This document shows positions 1-11,139 of a stretch of DNA of 64,000 nucleotides, piece after piece; the first letter of the stretch is position 1, and each line of letters begins with the position of its first letter. This stretch comes from Scheffersomyces stipitis CBS 6054 (lineage: Eukaryota; Ascomycota; Pichiomycetes; Serinales; Debaryomycetaceae). The translations under genes and the position numbers were made by a program. A model generated the notes under the pieces. It did no database searches and was not told where the DNA came from. It was given only the letters and a program-made list of their open reading frames with translations. The stretch spans positions 558,001-622,000 of the forward strand of contig NC_009068.1 in assembly GCF_000209165.1 (NCBI RefSeq). The letters are read 5' to 3'.

Positions 1-1919
1 ACTACTTCCTCACCGACAAGGTTGAGAGTGTTCCAACTCCTTCTGCTAATGCCGTTGATGCAGCTTCTTCTCCTGTAGCTGCAGCTAAATCTGTACTTCC
101 CAAGAAGACAGCAGCCTCAGCTTCGAATGGTCCTTCGAAGAGAGAAGAGAATCCGGAAGGCTTTGAACGTCACGCCAGAAGCTTTTCAGCCGGACCAGAG
201 GACTACAAGACACCACAGGCTTCTGTATCGCCAGAGCGTACTCGGGCTTCTGTTTACGATGCCAACATCAATACTGATAAAGATAAGTTTGTGGAAGTAG
301 ATGTTCCCTCTTCTAGTGCTGTTTCACAACATGACACCTACCATGAAGGTAGTACGTACCCTGCGGAGTCAACACGCGACATTCTTGCTGGAGAGAGTCG
401 TTTTGCCGAATCCTCCAAGTATGTAGATTCGCCTCGAAACGGCCACTCTTCGTACCGCGACGACTATAACTACGCTGCTATCAACGAACCAGTAGTCAGC
501 GAACTGAGAGAAGTTCATCACGAGAGAACTTCGTCGCTTCCCAAACCAGTTTCCAGATTCCTGCAAGAACCAGAAGAGAAGGCAATACTAGCCTCTCCAG
601 CTTCGAATGGCGGAAATGGACACGAGGATTCGCGCATCAAGAAGTTGGTAAGTGAGTTATCGAATGAGTTGACTCAGTTGAAGGCTACCACCAAAGCTCA
701 AATGCAGAATGCAACGGAAAACATTAATAGATTAGAACAAGAAAACTCGAGCTTAAAGGCTAATCAGTCGACAGAAGCATCAGGGTTGCGGAGACAGTTG
801 CAGGAGAAGAACTTGTTGATTGACGAATTGAAGGCTGCAGTCAATCCTCGTGAGCTTGCCATTGACGAAGATGCTCCTCAGGACCAGAACACTCCAGTTT
901 CGGAGTTGAATAAATACAAATTGGAACGCTTGGAATTGAACAACAAGATCATCTACTTAGAAGAAGAAAACGCCTTGTTGAACGACAAGATAGTTCAATT
1001 CCAGCCGTTTATGGACAATCAGATTGGCGAGTTATCCAACTTCCAAAAGATCATCAAAGCTCAAGAGGAAAAGATCGAGAGATTGACTGCTCAGGTAAAA
1101 GATGAAGAACATTTGCGTAGAGAACTCAACGACTGGCAAGCAAAATACAACAACTTGAATCTTGAGTATGAGAACTACAAAAGCATACACGCTGATGATG
1201 ATATTTCTGACGTCGATGAAGATTTTGCCAGTCCCCCAGATTTGTCAGGTCCAGCTGATTCGTCTAACAGATCGATTGTGAGTAATGCCACCTCCATCAG
1301 ACGTTCCAAGAAGGACATTTCGCTTCATTTGGAAAACTTAGTCAACTCGTGGAACAGAAGAAACGATCTCAGAGAGACTTCGTCTATTGCTTCTTCTAAC
1401 CCTGAAGACAACCCAATGGTGCAGAAGTTGCAGAAGCAAGTTGACGATCTTTTGAAGGTAGGTAAGCAGAACGAATTACAATCGTCTTCCCAGATCGACA
1501 AGTTGAGAAACGACTTGAACGAGAAACTCGTCAACTTGAAGACATTTGAAGTTAACTACCGCGATGCTTTGCAATCTGTCAACAACACCAGTAAGGCGTT
1601 GAAGATCAATCAGGAAGAATTGAACAACCAGAAGGCAATCATGGAAAAGTTGATCAAGGAGAACAACGAATTGAAGTTGTACAAGAAGGCGAACAAGAGA
1701 ATCAGCTCCAGAGCACCTACTCCTGTTACTACCGACCCTAGTGGTATCCCAGAGGTGGACGAAGAAGACGAGGAAGAAGTCATCAGCAGCGTCCACTACA
1801 ACATGAAGGTTAAGGATCTCGAAGCTGACTTGTATATCTTGAAGCAAGAAAGAGATGGGTTGAAGGAAAGCGTTACGAACTTGCAAAAACAGTTGTATTT
1901 GGCGCAAAATAGCCATTAG
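1..1919 (+). CDS. Coiled-coil protein, 3' part of a gene cut by the window start
   Basis: The reading frame is open from base 3 to the TAG at 1917-1919, so the gene starts before the window; the GTG at 291 is an internal codon. The visible part, about 638 residues, begins with a Ser/Pro/Ala-rich low-complexity stretch of about 200 residues. Long heptad-like Leu/Glu/Lys coiled coils follow, interrupted by an acidic Ser-rich linker near 1195-1310 and a short acidic patch near 1755-1785. The last 40 residues are a final coiled coil. No enzymatic domain is visible. The architecture fits polarity or cytoskeletal scaffolds; the C-terminus recalls kelch-repeat proteins of the Kel1/Kel2 type and, less well, Spa2. 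Neither identity can be confirmed without the N-terminus. The coding call is firm, the family guess is weak. Confidence 0.85.
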   Translation, partial: YFLTDKVESVPTPSANAVDAASSPVAAAKSVLPKKTAASASNGPSKREENPEGFERHARSFSAGPEDYKTPQASVSPERTRASVYDANINTDKDKFVEVDVPSSSAVSQHDTYHEGSTYPAESTRDILAGESRFAESSKYVDSPRNGHSSYRDDYNYAAINEPVVSELREVHHERTSSLPKPVSRFLQEPEEKAILASPASNGGNGHEDSRIKKLVSELSNELTQLKATTKAQMQNATENINRLEQENSSLKANQSTEASGLRRQLQEKNLLIDELKAAVNPRELAIDEDAPQDQNTPVSELNKYKLERLELNNKIIYLEEENALLNDKIVQFQPFMDNQIGELSNFQKIIKAQEEKIERLTAQVKDEEHLRRELNDWQAKYNNLNLEYENYKSIHADDDISDVDEDFASPPDLSGPADSSNRSIVSNATSIRRSKKDISLHLENLVNSWNRRNDLRETSSIASSNPEDNPMVQKLQKQVDDLLKVGKQNELQSSSQIDKLRNDLNEKLVNLKTFEVNYRDALQSVNNTSKALKINQEELNNQKAIMEKLIKENNELKLYKKANKRISSRAPTPVTTDPSGIPEVDEEDEEEVISSVHYNMKVKDLEADLYILKQERDGLKESVTNLQKQLYLAQNSH

Positions 1920-2611
1920 CTGATATCCATATTTATTTAAAATGAACTAGTTCGCTTTTAGTGCACTATATGTAAACGAGTAGCGCATGATGGGATGTAG
2001 CATGTATTAATATGAATAGAAATGAACAGGCAACTGAGTATTTGCTCTACAGCTACTGTGTTTTGCTAACATTTTTGCTAGGAAATCCATCGCTGTATTC
2101 ACTTGCAAAATGATCTGACTGGTACAATTTACATATTATCGTAAAATGAAAGTATATTTTAACAGAAGACTACCAAAATAAACTTGCAACGCCAGATACA
2201 ATTTATTCCATGACATCTTTAGCTTTCTCTCTTTGAGGCTAGCCGTTATCATAAGATCCCCGAGACTATTTTCATCTAAACCAGACGTTGTTATCAGGGG
2301 GCGATTGTCTCGTGTTCTCGGTTCCTTTTCGCCGGCTGCAACATCTGATTTTTTCCGTGGGTGCAAAATGACTAAAAATATATCTGATGATTCGAGTCTT
2401 CCGGAGAGAATAGGCTGACAACTGGACTTCGGGTAGCTAAGAATAAATTAAGTGTACAAGTGTAAAATATGGCCTGAAAAGTTTAAACAGTAGATTCTTT
2501 TCATACAATTTCTATATAATTGCAATAATTGCTTCTGACGAACCAGTACTACGAATTGCACAATTGCTAGCGAACAAACGCACGGCTAACTATATTTCAC
2601 ATTATCTACAC
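1920..2611. other. Intergenic spacer
   Basis: AT-rich spacer between two plus-strand coiled-coil genes. Only short unsupported ORFs occur. It contains one copy (2359-2367) of the 9-mer GGGTGCAAA, which recurs in other spacers of this window. No RNA gene seen. Confidence 0.6.
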
Positions 2612-3037
2612 ATGTATACTTCATCTATGAATTCCAACTTGAATACGGCAAATTCGCCTCCAGAGCTGTTGTCTACCCTCCAAGAACAATACAAAAAGGA
2701 GTACAAGAAAGCAGAGGTAAACCGGGGGGAGTACTATCTGTTGCTGCACTTCTACGAATCGCTCCAGGACGAATCGATCCACAGAGAGTTCGAGATAATA
2801 ACGCTTGAAAACAAGAATAAGTTGCTTGAAGCTCGTTTGAAGAAACTATTTTACGAGTATGAAAAACACGCTGGAAGAGCAGACAGAATACAGCATTGCA
2901 ACGAAATCATTGGCCTTTTGATTGAAGAAATAGACGAGTTGAAACAGCAATGCTCAGAAATTGCGGAGAGAATAGAAGAATGCAAGGAGAAGATGAAGAA
3001 CCACCCCCGTATACGTACTTTGCAAGAGAATATATAG
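2612..3037 (+). CDS. Small coiled-coil protein, unknown function
   Basis: The frame can be extended to a TTG at 2564, but the first ATG is at 2612 and a second in-frame ATG at 2627 is equally plausible, giving 141 or 136 residues. After a short Asn/Ser-rich N-terminus, almost the whole protein is charged helical sequence with heptad spacing (Leu, Ile, Glu, Lys), including Cys residues in the C-terminal helix. There is no signal peptide, membrane segment or catalytic motif. The size and all-helical character resemble small subunits of kinetochore, spindle or vesicle-tether complexes, but I do not recognise a family. The next gene (RIM8) converges on it from about 240 bases downstream. Confidence 0.6.
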   Translation: MYTSSMNSNLNTANSPPELLSTLQEQYKKEYKKAEVNRGEYYLLLHFYESLQDESIHREFEIITLENKNKLLEARLKKLFYEYEKHAGRADRIQHCNEIIGLLIEEIDELKQQCSEIAERIEECKEKMKNHPRIRTLQENI

Positions 3038-3278
3038 ATAAAAACGTGTTCAATCTTAAAGATTGCAATAATATCTTAATATCAATATTTATAAAGCGCA
3101 ATTGTAATCATTCTTCACTGCAGAATTAGAAATGGATCTAATCAAGGCAAGTCTCTGTAGTAACGTAAACCAACTTCGCAATTACTTCTGCAAGCATTAT
3201 ATATATTACATTCTTATCTGTCCTCTTGAATTCATGGCATCTATACTTTCTAGCTATATAGTCCTATCTTATGCTGCA

Positions 3279-5891
3279 TTACGCATGTGAAGCAGAATCA
3301 CTACCAGATTCTCTCGTCAAAGTAGAAGCAGCACCAGTGCCGGCTTGTCTTCCTTCAGCGAGGAGTCTGTCGTTACTGGCAGAATTGTAGTTGGGCACAA
3401 AGTCAATTGCATCATACTGTTCGTCGTTGTTCTCTAAATCGTTAACAACGCTGTTGGGATCGTGATAAAGTTCGTCATTAGTATCATCGTGTAACTGGAT
3501 ACCTGCCATCTGTGAGGTCGCGGTGGAAGAGTTTTGGTACGTAAAGAACTGGTACTGGCTATTATTACTATTATTATTGGTGTTACTGTTCACATTATGT
3601 GGAACACCCTGGACTTCTAGCTGAGCAGAATTCCCGTTAGTACCGTTTCTCACGTCCTCCTCCTCTCTTTCTTCTATATTGTCTAAAATGTTGTCGTTGA
3701 CAGGGCTGACTCCTTCTTCTTCGTACTCGTCTTCTTGTTCCATAGGCGGAGCTGAAGGCAACAAACTCGATTCAAGGAGTCTTAAGCGTTCCTTCTCAGA
3801 AATCGACCCTCCCATAGCATTCGAACCGGATCCACTCAATTCTGAATAATTGGGTATTGAACTGAAGTTCGTAGGCAAAGGGGTAAACTGTCTGGTTTGG
3901 CTGTGACCTTGACTCTGGTTCAAATTCTCAAAGTATGGAGGTGACTGGAAATTGTTCATTTCCACAGCCTCCGGAATGGCATTAATATACGAAGCCTGCC
4001 CTGATAGAGAAGTAGATTCAAGTGGCTGCGAAGCCATAATTGGTGCTGGATAGACTTGCTCTGTAATCTGTGGAGAAGGCGTTGTTCCCATATTAATACT
4101 ATTGCTATTGTTATTGATATTAGGTGGAGAATTGTTTGGATTCGATATCAGAGAAGATGATCTTCTCGATAAGTCGATCTGGGCATTCTCGCCCGCTCCC
4201 GTATTCGTATCTGAAGTCAGACGATGTGTTCCTATAATCACCTCAGTAGTCAATTGTAGGAACTTCTTCAGTCTCTTATATTTGTCAGTATTGATAAATC
4301 CTGATCTGTCCTTGTGATGCTGTGAAGACAACGAGTTGTTGTAGTTGAAATTGAACTTCGTACTAGAATCTATAGTCAAATTCATAGAGTTGTTGCTACC
4401 ATTAAAGGAAGTAGCCTCATGGACAGTCGTTGGATCATCTACAATCTTGGTTGCTGAATGGTGATCTGTAGGAGCATCGTTGTCTAAGACTAGCGATTTT
4501 CCTGACAAGTTCACCAAAACTTCAATAAAGTACTGGAAAGATACCAACGGACATCCCAGAATAGTCGGAAAGGCATCTGCTGGGACTCGAACACTGGTAT
4601 TGATTTCAGACTGGAAGGTCACAGGATCTACGAAAATGGGAAGAACCAGTTGTTGAAGATCCTTTCTGAACGACTCAAAAAAGGACTCTGTGCCGTTATC
4701 CAATCTACAGACTCTTACAAGGGTAATTATAATTCCATGCAAGTCCTGGATCTTCTTGAGGTGGCTGATCGAGAGTTTAATCGGTATCAATTCTCCACGC
4801 AAATAGCCTCGTTGAGGAATCTCAAGACAGACTTTAATCGTCTCTGGCTTTATAGAAGATTTATCTAAACCAGGCAACACTACATTGGGCTTGGGTGATG
4901 GGTTATTAGAGCCATTAGTGTTGGTTCCAGTAGCATTAGGAGCTTCGTAGGTGTCTGAATTATTGGAAGAAACAGTGGAATATGTGTTGATTGTATTGAT
5001 TGTGTTGATTGTAGAAGTTGAAGATTGGGTTCGAGACAACTTCTTGGAATGTTGAGTGCGTGGATCTTTCAAGATCAAGCGCTTCGGTTTGGGAGGTGTA
5101 AGAGTAGTTACGTCTATGGGGTTTACTAAGTGAATAAGTTTTTCAGAAGTGTATGAGGGATTCTGGAGAATTTTCAACGACTTTGTTTTGGCAAAGATGG
5201 AGCTGCCACTGCTGGTAGGTGAATGGGATTCTGACGGCGAAGATACTACAGAAGAAGGAGTAATTGGCGACAAGCCATTCGTAGACAGCTGTGAATTACT
5301 CAGCGCGGGAGGATGGGAAATGGACGAAGTAGGCTGGATCGAGTTTGAAGAAGTTGATATTGATGTAGTTGATGCGCCTGTGGTTGTGTATGAGCTTGAA
5401 TTTCCTAGAGAGGCTCTCAATATGTAGCTGATGGAACCCTTACCGAAATCGATAGAGGTAAATACTCTTTTGTTAGGAAGCTTGACGATGAAAGGAAAGA
5501 CGTGCTCGCCCTTGTACAAGCCGTTGGTGAAGTCTGCTTCGCTTACAGAACCCAGAGCTTCTGGCAGTAGGCCATCTCCATAGATCTTTATCGTGTGGTC
5601 AAACAAGCTGTGTTTTATAGGTCTCAATTTGGAGTGCGACAGAGCGTTGATTTTCACATAACCTATTAATGACAAAGTGATGACGATGTTGGCGAGATTC
5701 TTCTTGGAGATAAGAATGATTTTGCCGGGCACTTCATCGCCAGGGAGCCATGTCTTATGCGGTTTATCGAGCTGGATGTAAAAATCGGCCACGGAGTTGA
5801 AGTCTATGCGAAAGTTGGAAGAGTGGAGTGGCTCGGTAGAACCAGAGAGAAACTTCGGCGTGGGGATGATTTTCAGTACGGCACGCCTCAT
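3279..5891 (-). CDS. RIM8: Rim8/PalF arrestin-like adaptor of the pH-sensing Rim101 pathway
   Basis: An 870-residue arrestin-related protein. The start begins MRRAVL, like other Rim8 proteins. The N-terminal arrestin fold covers about residues 25-165 and is interrupted by a long Ser/Thr-rich insert. A second arrestin domain lies around residues 340-460 (KVCLEIPQRGYLRGELIPIK). The C-terminal half is disordered and Asn/Ser-rich. A PSAPP motif at about residue 712 (bases 3744-3758) is the late-domain type of motif through which Rim8 is known to bind the ESCRT-I subunit Vps23. In the known pathway Rim8 couples the Rim21 plasma-membrane sensor to ESCRT and to Rim101 cleavage at alkaline pH. The protein is longer than S. 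cerevisiae Rim8, mainly through low-complexity inserts. The family call is strong. Confidence 0.9.
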   Translation of the reverse strand: MRRAVLKIIPTPKFLSGSTEPLHSSNFRIDFNSVADFYIQLDKPHKTWLPGDEVPGKIILISKKNLANIVITLSLIGYVKINALSHSKLRPIKHSLFDHTIKIYGDGLLPEALGSVSEADFTNGLYKGEHVFPFIVKLPNKRVFTSIDFGKGSISYILRASLGNSSSYTTTGASTTSISTSSNSIQPTSSISHPPALSNSQLSTNGLSPITPSSVVSSPSESHSPTSSGSSIFAKTKSLKILQNPSYTSEKLIHLVNPIDVTTLTPPKPKRLILKDPRTQHSKKLSRTQSSTSTINTINTINTYSTVSSNNSDTYEAPNATGTNTNGSNNPSPKPNVVLPGLDKSSIKPETIKVCLEIPQRGYLRGELIPIKLSISHLKKIQDLHGIIITLVRVCRLDNGTESFFESFRKDLQQLVLPIFVDPVTFQSEINTSVRVPADAFPTILGCPLVSFQYFIEVLVNLSGKSLVLDNDAPTDHHSATKIVDDPTTVHEATSFNGSNNSMNLTIDSSTKFNFNYNNSLSSQHHKDRSGFINTDKYKRLKKFLQLTTEVIIGTHRLTSDTNTGAGENAQIDLSRRSSSLISNPNNSPPNINNNSNSINMGTTPSPQITEQVYPAPIMASQPLESTSLSGQASYINAIPEAVEMNNFQSPPYFENLNQSQGHSQTRQFTPLPTNFSSIPNYSELSGSGSNAMGGSISEKERLRLLESSLLPSAPPMEQEDEYEEEGVSPVNDNILDNIEEREEEDVRNGTNGNSAQLEVQGVPHNVNSNTNNNSNNSQYQFFTYQNSSTATSQMAGIQLHDDTNDELYHDPNSVVNDLENNDEQYDAIDFVPNYNSASNDRLLAEGRQAGTGAASTLTRESGSDSASHA

Positions 5892-8862
5892 GATGGTTTA
5901 GGTGTGCTTATATGTGCTTAGGGAGTAGGGGAGCTTTAAAATGGTGTACTGGAGGCATGTAGTAGCGGCGATGTTGAGATTGACTGGCTGGTGAAGAATC
6001 AATGAGAATAACAGGAATAAATATCGTGGTAGAAATGGTAGAATTTATGATAGGAGAAGTGCGTAGGGAAAATGAAAATTACCGAGAGTGGAGCTGGTGC
6101 GAATATTTCCTTATATATTGCGGAGGAATAGTGAGATTACTGAGACTGGGGAGTATTCAGAAGGCAATTAAGAACAGAATTCAAGACTAAGCTGGGGCGG
6201 ACGCGGCTAGGGACAGTATAGACACAGAGCTTTTGGTACAGCAACAGTGTCAGACAGCCAGATATTGGTACAAGCAAGGGGTGGAGGTGGTGGTGGTATT
6301 GTTTTTATTTTCACTGCCAAAGTTGAGGTTTAAGAAGCCGGAATTGAAAAGAAAATGGGAGAGCAAATCAAAAACAAGGGATTCTGTGGATACGACAGGA
6401 AGCCCGGGCAATCGAATGGTAAAGGTTGCTAGCTGGCTAAGCCTTGGACAGCAAGAGCTGAGGGTTGCAGAAGAAAGTGAGAAATAAAAGTTATGGAATA
6501 CTGCTACATTAAGTAAGGTTGAGGGAGAGGAAGGAGAGCAAATAGAGCGGTGCGGCTCCGTGCTAAAAAGAGGAAATAATGCAACTTTAGTGAGGATACC
6601 GAACTTGAAAATTAGTGACAATAGACGAGATAAACGCTAAAATTACGGGCAGAAACCGAGGGGAAGGACAATAGAGACTGGGATATGAAAATGAAAGAGA
6701 GTGGAAGATATGACTGATTATGAGCTTTTACCTGCCTTTTTTATTCTAGAAATTCCCTTAAGCTAGCGAGAAGCTAGAGCAATGTCACTTTGTCATCGAG
6801 CACAATTTTGGGTGTACAAATCCACCGGTGTGAATCTCTTGTCCCAGCAGTTCCGATCTGTCTGCTTCGGCCCAGAAAAGGCGGTGGGTTTTGTGGTTGG
6901 GCCGTTTGACAGATCGTGCTGTGGTGGGATTTGGTCCGCAGGGCAGTGCAGGAGACAGCAAGTATTACCGAGAGTTTGTAGCGATCGCAAACGGGTCATT
7001 GGAATGCTCTCAACAAAGAAGAGGACCATCCTGACCAGGTGGAGAACTCACGTCACTATGACAACTTCAGCACGAGCCCAGTGATGTGTCGGTAATCAAA
7101 TTCATCAATTTCCACAGTTGCTGCGTCTTTGGCTGAACCCTGCTTCCTCGCGATCTCGGCGAACTGCCACTCCAAGAAAACTAGCGACGAGAAAAAATGT
7201 CTCGCTAATTTCCAGCAGATCTCCCTACACCGCGAAGCGCGCTGTGAGCCCATATTGTGGGACCAGATTGGCTGGCTGATAGTCTTAAGATCGTGACTAG
7301 TCGTTGCAACAGCTATATAGAGTGAAATGGCTTGACACAACTCTTCATGTGAGGTCTAGCGTATAGTCTAGGGCATTTAAAACGTCTCTGAATTTCATCT
7401 AGTGCAGAGCGGTATATATTGTATCTTACTGAACGCATAGTCTGCCGACGCCTCACTAAGTCTCGCTAATAGAATTACTGAAGTCTCACAAGAGTCTCTG
7501 TAAGGTCCCGCTAGACTCTCGCTAGACTTTCACGTAATATCTCGCTACTATCACGTAACTGCAACTTCTTCCAAATCCCGATCTCAGTTTCTGCTGCTGG
7601 CTCCCGTCATTTTCTCGCTAGCCAGAACCCACATTTATTATTTCTTTACGCAGTTCTCTCCAGAATCTCTCCATAAATGCATGCTGGTCATGGACTGACG
7701 CTCAGGACCTACGGCCACAATCTTTCCTTAGACCGTTCTCTGGTCTGCCTGGTCTGCCTGGTCTGCCTGCTCCCAAACCTCTCAAATTTTCACCAATGGG
7801 CATCCCAAGCCCCCATTCTTCTCAGCCAATAGAATTCTCTCGTGGACAAGGCTTTTTCGCATGGCTTAGGGAAGTTTTCTTGTAGCTCTTCTACACCAGC
7901 TTTATTCGCCAACTCTGGGGGCCCAAGAAAAAACGTCTCCCGTCGCCCAGCAATCGGCTTTCAACTTCGGCTATCTACAGTCAGAAGTCTCTCCACAACG
8001 TCAAGAATACGGGCATCTTTTCTTATCGCTAATATTCTCTTGTCGTAGACTTGCTTCTGTCCATAAATTTCTTGACATTTCTCGCTTTGTCTTGTGCCAT
8101 GGCTAAAGCGTGGCTATTTCAGTTTTACAGAGAGCTAATTTCTGCTCGCCAGCTCACCTCTCGTGCTACCACGTTACATCATTATTTCATTTGCTGGTGA
8201 CCCATTGTTCCTTTACTTTTTCCTCTACTTTTTCCTCTCTTTTCCCTGGAAGGTCATTCTCATCTGTTTTACGTTCTTCATTATTATTTGTCCCTAGCAC
8301 CAAATCAGCGAATCTGGACCTTAAATTCAGAATCGTCTTCCACCCCGTATAACCTTAAAAATTTGAACAGCGCTCATACATTTTCGCATACTCTTCTCAG
8401 CAGGGATATCACACTTTTCAAGCACAGTTCGTGACGGTCTTTATCACACTCTCCATCCCAATCCTCCCTCTTGAGATCCCCGCTGTTCAACAGGGGGAAT
8501 GCTGGTAGCGCTGATCTCTAATTTTATGGCCAACCGTTTCTTCTACTGTGGATACACTCCAATAGCGTGGGCATTGCCATTTTAGGCGTCACCCCTTCAC
8601 CCCCGAGCCACTTCTCTATATACATCCTCTGTGTCTCTGCTCCTTACTATTGGGCTCTTCTCTACTGTATACGGCTGTTATCACTCTACACTATCTAGCT
8701 CCTTCTCGCTACAATGGCATGTATTAATAAGTATGGTACAAGGTGCTCTCTATGAAATTAGAAAAGTGCAACAGAAAATAATGGGTGCAAATGGTGCGGC
8801 TTCAAAATGAATGCAAAAAATGGTGCTAATTTTTTCCTTAGCATGCAGCTAAACCTCTATGC
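5892..8862. other. Long intergenic region upstream of RIM8
   Basis: Nearly 3 kb without a convincing gene, lying between the RIM8 start and the NSR1 stop, both on the minus strand. ORFs here are below about 125 codons, lack recognisable domains and overlap one another. The sequence is rich in CT tracts and in the 8-mer TCTCGCTA or its complement (6764, 7200, 7461, 7517, 7540, 7613, 8704). It is probably an extended regulatory region, possibly with an untranslated or noncoding transcript. Confidence 0.5.
7742..7768. repeat. Three perfect tandem copies of a 9-base unit
   Basis: The unit GGTCTGCCT occurs three times head to tail, with no ORF across it that looks real. A small minisatellite of no known function. 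Confidence 0.8.
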
Positions 8863-10233
8863 TTAGTCAAAGGTCTTTTTGGTACCCTTGAACTCGGCGG
8901 TCTTAGGACCAGATCTGGTTGGGGTTGGGGTAGACGATCTTTCACGACCGCCGAAGCCACCTCTGTTTCCGTCGAAACCACCTCTGTTTCCGCCGAAACC
9001 ACCTCTGTTGCCTCCGAAACCACCTCTGTTACCCGAGGAACTAGGGTCCTTTGGAGTGGAGAAGTCTAATCTACAAGCACGGCCCTCGATGTATTCACCG
9101 TTCAAGGCTTCCATAGCGGCCTTGGCTTCGTCAACAGACGAGAATTGGACGTAACCGAAACCCTTTGGCTGTTGGGTGTCTGGGTGGGTTGGGATTCTAC
9201 AGGAGATGACGGTACCGTGTACACCGAAGATGTTGAACAAGTTGTCTCTGTCAGCGTTGAAGGACAAGTTACCAATGAAAAGAGTGTCAGATGGAGCAGA
9301 TGGAGTGTCACCGTATTGCTTGGCTCTGTTTTCAGTGCTCTTGGTGACATGTGGCTTACCAGTCGACATGTCCAAGTTGATTGGTCTACCGTCCAATTCT
9401 CTACCCTGGTATTCGTTAAGAGCCTTTTCAGCAGCAGACTTGCTGTCGAAGTCAACGTAACCGTAACCTCTGGACTTACCTGTTGCTCTTTCCATGATGA
9501 CTCTGGCAGAAATAACACCACCAAGAGGTTCGAATTCTCTTCTCAACCACTCATCGTCGATGTTCCACGACAATCTACCAACGAACAAAGTAGCTGGCTC
9601 TTCGTCAGTCTTAGCCTTCTTGGCGACTGGTTCTTCACTGGAAGTTTCTTCTTCTTCAGAAGACTCGGCCTTACGCTTGGTAACCTTCTTTTCTTCTTCT
9701 TCGTCGTCAGAGGAGTCGGAGTCGGAGTCTGAATCAGAAGAATCAGAATCGGAAGAAGAGTCAGAATCAGAAGAGTCGGAATCGGATGAAGAGTCAGAGT
9801 CAGAGTCGTCCTTCTTAGTTTCCTTCTTAGTTTCCTTCTTGGTCTCCTTCTTTTCTTCCTCTTCTTCGTCAGAGGAGGAATCGGAATCGGAATCGCTGTC
9901 GGAGCTAGAGTCAGAGTCACTGGAGTCAGATGATTCTTCCTTCTTGGCTTCCTTCTTAACTTCCTTCTTTACTTCCTTCTTTTCTTCCTTCTTTTCTTCT
10001 TCAGATTCGGAATCGGAATCAGAGTCGGAGTCAGAAGAGGAAGAGGAATCAGAGCTAGAAGAAGAAGAGTCTTCAGATTCAGAGCTGGAAGAGTCTTCAG
10101 ACTCTTCTTCAGATGAGCTGGATTCAGAAGAGGATTCGTCAGAGGATTCTTCCTTCTTGACTTCCTTGGTCTTCTTAGACTTGACCACTTCCTTCTTGGA
10201 TGCCTTGGTAGAAACCTTTGATGATTTAGCCAT
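8863..10233 (-). CDS. NSR1: Nucleolin-like nucleolar RNA-binding protein Nsr1
   Basis: A 456-residue protein starting at the ATG at 10233 (MAKSSK); an in-frame upstream TTG at 10248 is not a credible start. The N-terminal 200 residues alternate Lys-rich blocks with Ser/Asp/Glu tracts, typical CK2-type acidic regions of nucleolins. Two RRM domains follow: RRM1 at about 212-290 with RNP1 SRGYGYVDF, and RRM2 at about 312-390 with RNP1 PKGFGYVQF. A short RGG box (repeated NRGGFGG) lies near 400-425. Known Nsr1 acts in the nucleolus in pre-rRNA processing and 40S assembly. The acidic region is long and repetitive at DNA level (TCN/GAN runs), so length variation between strains is likely. High confidence. 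Confidence 0.95.
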   Translation of the reverse strand: MAKSSKVSTKASKKEVVKSKKTKEVKKEESSDESSSESSSSEEESEDSSSSESEDSSSSSSDSSSSSDSDSDSDSESEEEKKEEKKEVKKEVKKEAKKEESSDSSDSDSSSDSDSDSDSSSDEEEEEKKETKKETKKETKKDDSDSDSSSDSDSSDSDSSSDSDSSDSDSDSDSSDDEEEEKKVTKRKAESSEEEETSSEEPVAKKAKTDEEPATLFVGRLSWNIDDEWLRREFEPLGGVISARVIMERATGKSRGYGYVDFDSKSAAEKALNEYQGRELDGRPINLDMSTGKPHVTKSTENRAKQYGDTPSAPSDTLFIGNLSFNADRDNLFNIFGVHGTVISCRIPTHPDTQQPKGFGYVQFSSVDEAKAAMEALNGEYIEGRACRLDFSTPKDPSSSGNRGGFGGNRGGFGGNRGGFDGNRGGFGGRERSSTPTPTRSGPKTAEFKGTKKTFD

Positions 10234-11108
10234 TTTGTATGTTAGCAATGCTCTATGAAAGTAGACTTTAGAAGGAATCTAGTATCTGATTTTTTGAATT
10301 TTTCACTTACCCCATCTCAAAAAAATGAGACTGAAATTTTTTTTAGACTAAAAGAAATTTTCTGGCATATAGCCGTCTCGTGACTTTATCGATTTTGCAC
10401 CCGATGGCCAGTAGAACATCCAAGAGATATCAGCGTTACGGAGGTTTAGAGGTTTACAGAGGTATTGTCGGTCACTGAAATGATGGTTTAGCTGGAATTT
10501 GAATGGTGGAAAAGATCCTCTTTATTTGGGGCTTTTAGCTCAAGTATTCGTGGTAATATGGTAGTCTTGCGACCATTGTAGGAATTTACTATCTGGAACT
10601 GAAAACATATTCAGTTGCAATCACTTTGTAGTTATTCTCCAGCTTCAACACATATTTCCTTCTATTTATTGAAAGCTGGCATTCTCTTGTGCTCCTTCCA
10701 AATGTACCATCTACCAAAAACATGAACAAATTTTTCATGTCACTCACTCTCTTCACGATTTCCACTTCACTTCCATTCTCAAGTCTACGTCAGCTTTCTC
10801 ACGTATAAACCATAAAGACGACAGGATAAAATAACATCGACGTCGTATTACGCCTTCTAGAAAGCCTTTCCATTACTTCCAACTGAACTGAACGAATACG
10901 AAATTCTCACTTTTCTGAGTCTGAGTGAAAAGCCTCAAAGTCTTCAATATTGGCTAAGATTGCCGTAGCTTCGCCATAAGCGAACTCTCCTTACAAGAAC
11001 TCGCCACTCTTCAGACGTAGTCGTCACAGCCGTCGCTATCGCCTTACCTGCGTGGAGGTTGTCGTCAGCTCACAAAGTAGTGGAAGTTGCTTGCAGAGGG
11101 GAAGGAAT

Positions 11109-11114
11109 CACGTG
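11109..11114. promoter_or_regulatory. CACGTG E-box in the LEU4 promoter
   Basis: A perfect CACGTG about 380 bases upstream of the LEU4 ATG and 16 bases before a Leu3-like site. Cbf1- and Tye7-type bHLH factors bind this sequence in yeasts; use here is inferred. Confidence 0.45.
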
Positions 11115-11129
11115 TTTATAATTCCTATA

Positions 11130-11139
11130 CCGGTGCCGC
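11130..11139. promoter_or_regulatory. Leu3-like binding site upstream of LEU4
   Basis: CCGGTGCCGC matches the Leu3 consensus CCGGNNCCGG at nine of ten positions and lies 357 bases before the LEU4 start. Leu3 with alpha-isopropylmalate, the product of Leu4, activates leucine genes in S. cerevisiae, so feedback through this site is plausible but inferred. Confidence 0.5.

Noticed and set aside
291..1919. Gene start at the GTG at 291
   Set aside because: The frame is open upstream to base 3 without a stop, so the gene extends beyond the window; GTG is not a likely yeast start.
5892..8862. Several 60-123 codon ORFs before RIM8
   Set aside because: Overlap each other on both strands, no domains, no clear codon bias.
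9494..10258. Plus-strand Ser/Glu-rich ORF of 254 codons
   Set aside because: Antisense shadow of the acidic/Ser repeats of NSR1; pure low-complexity composition.
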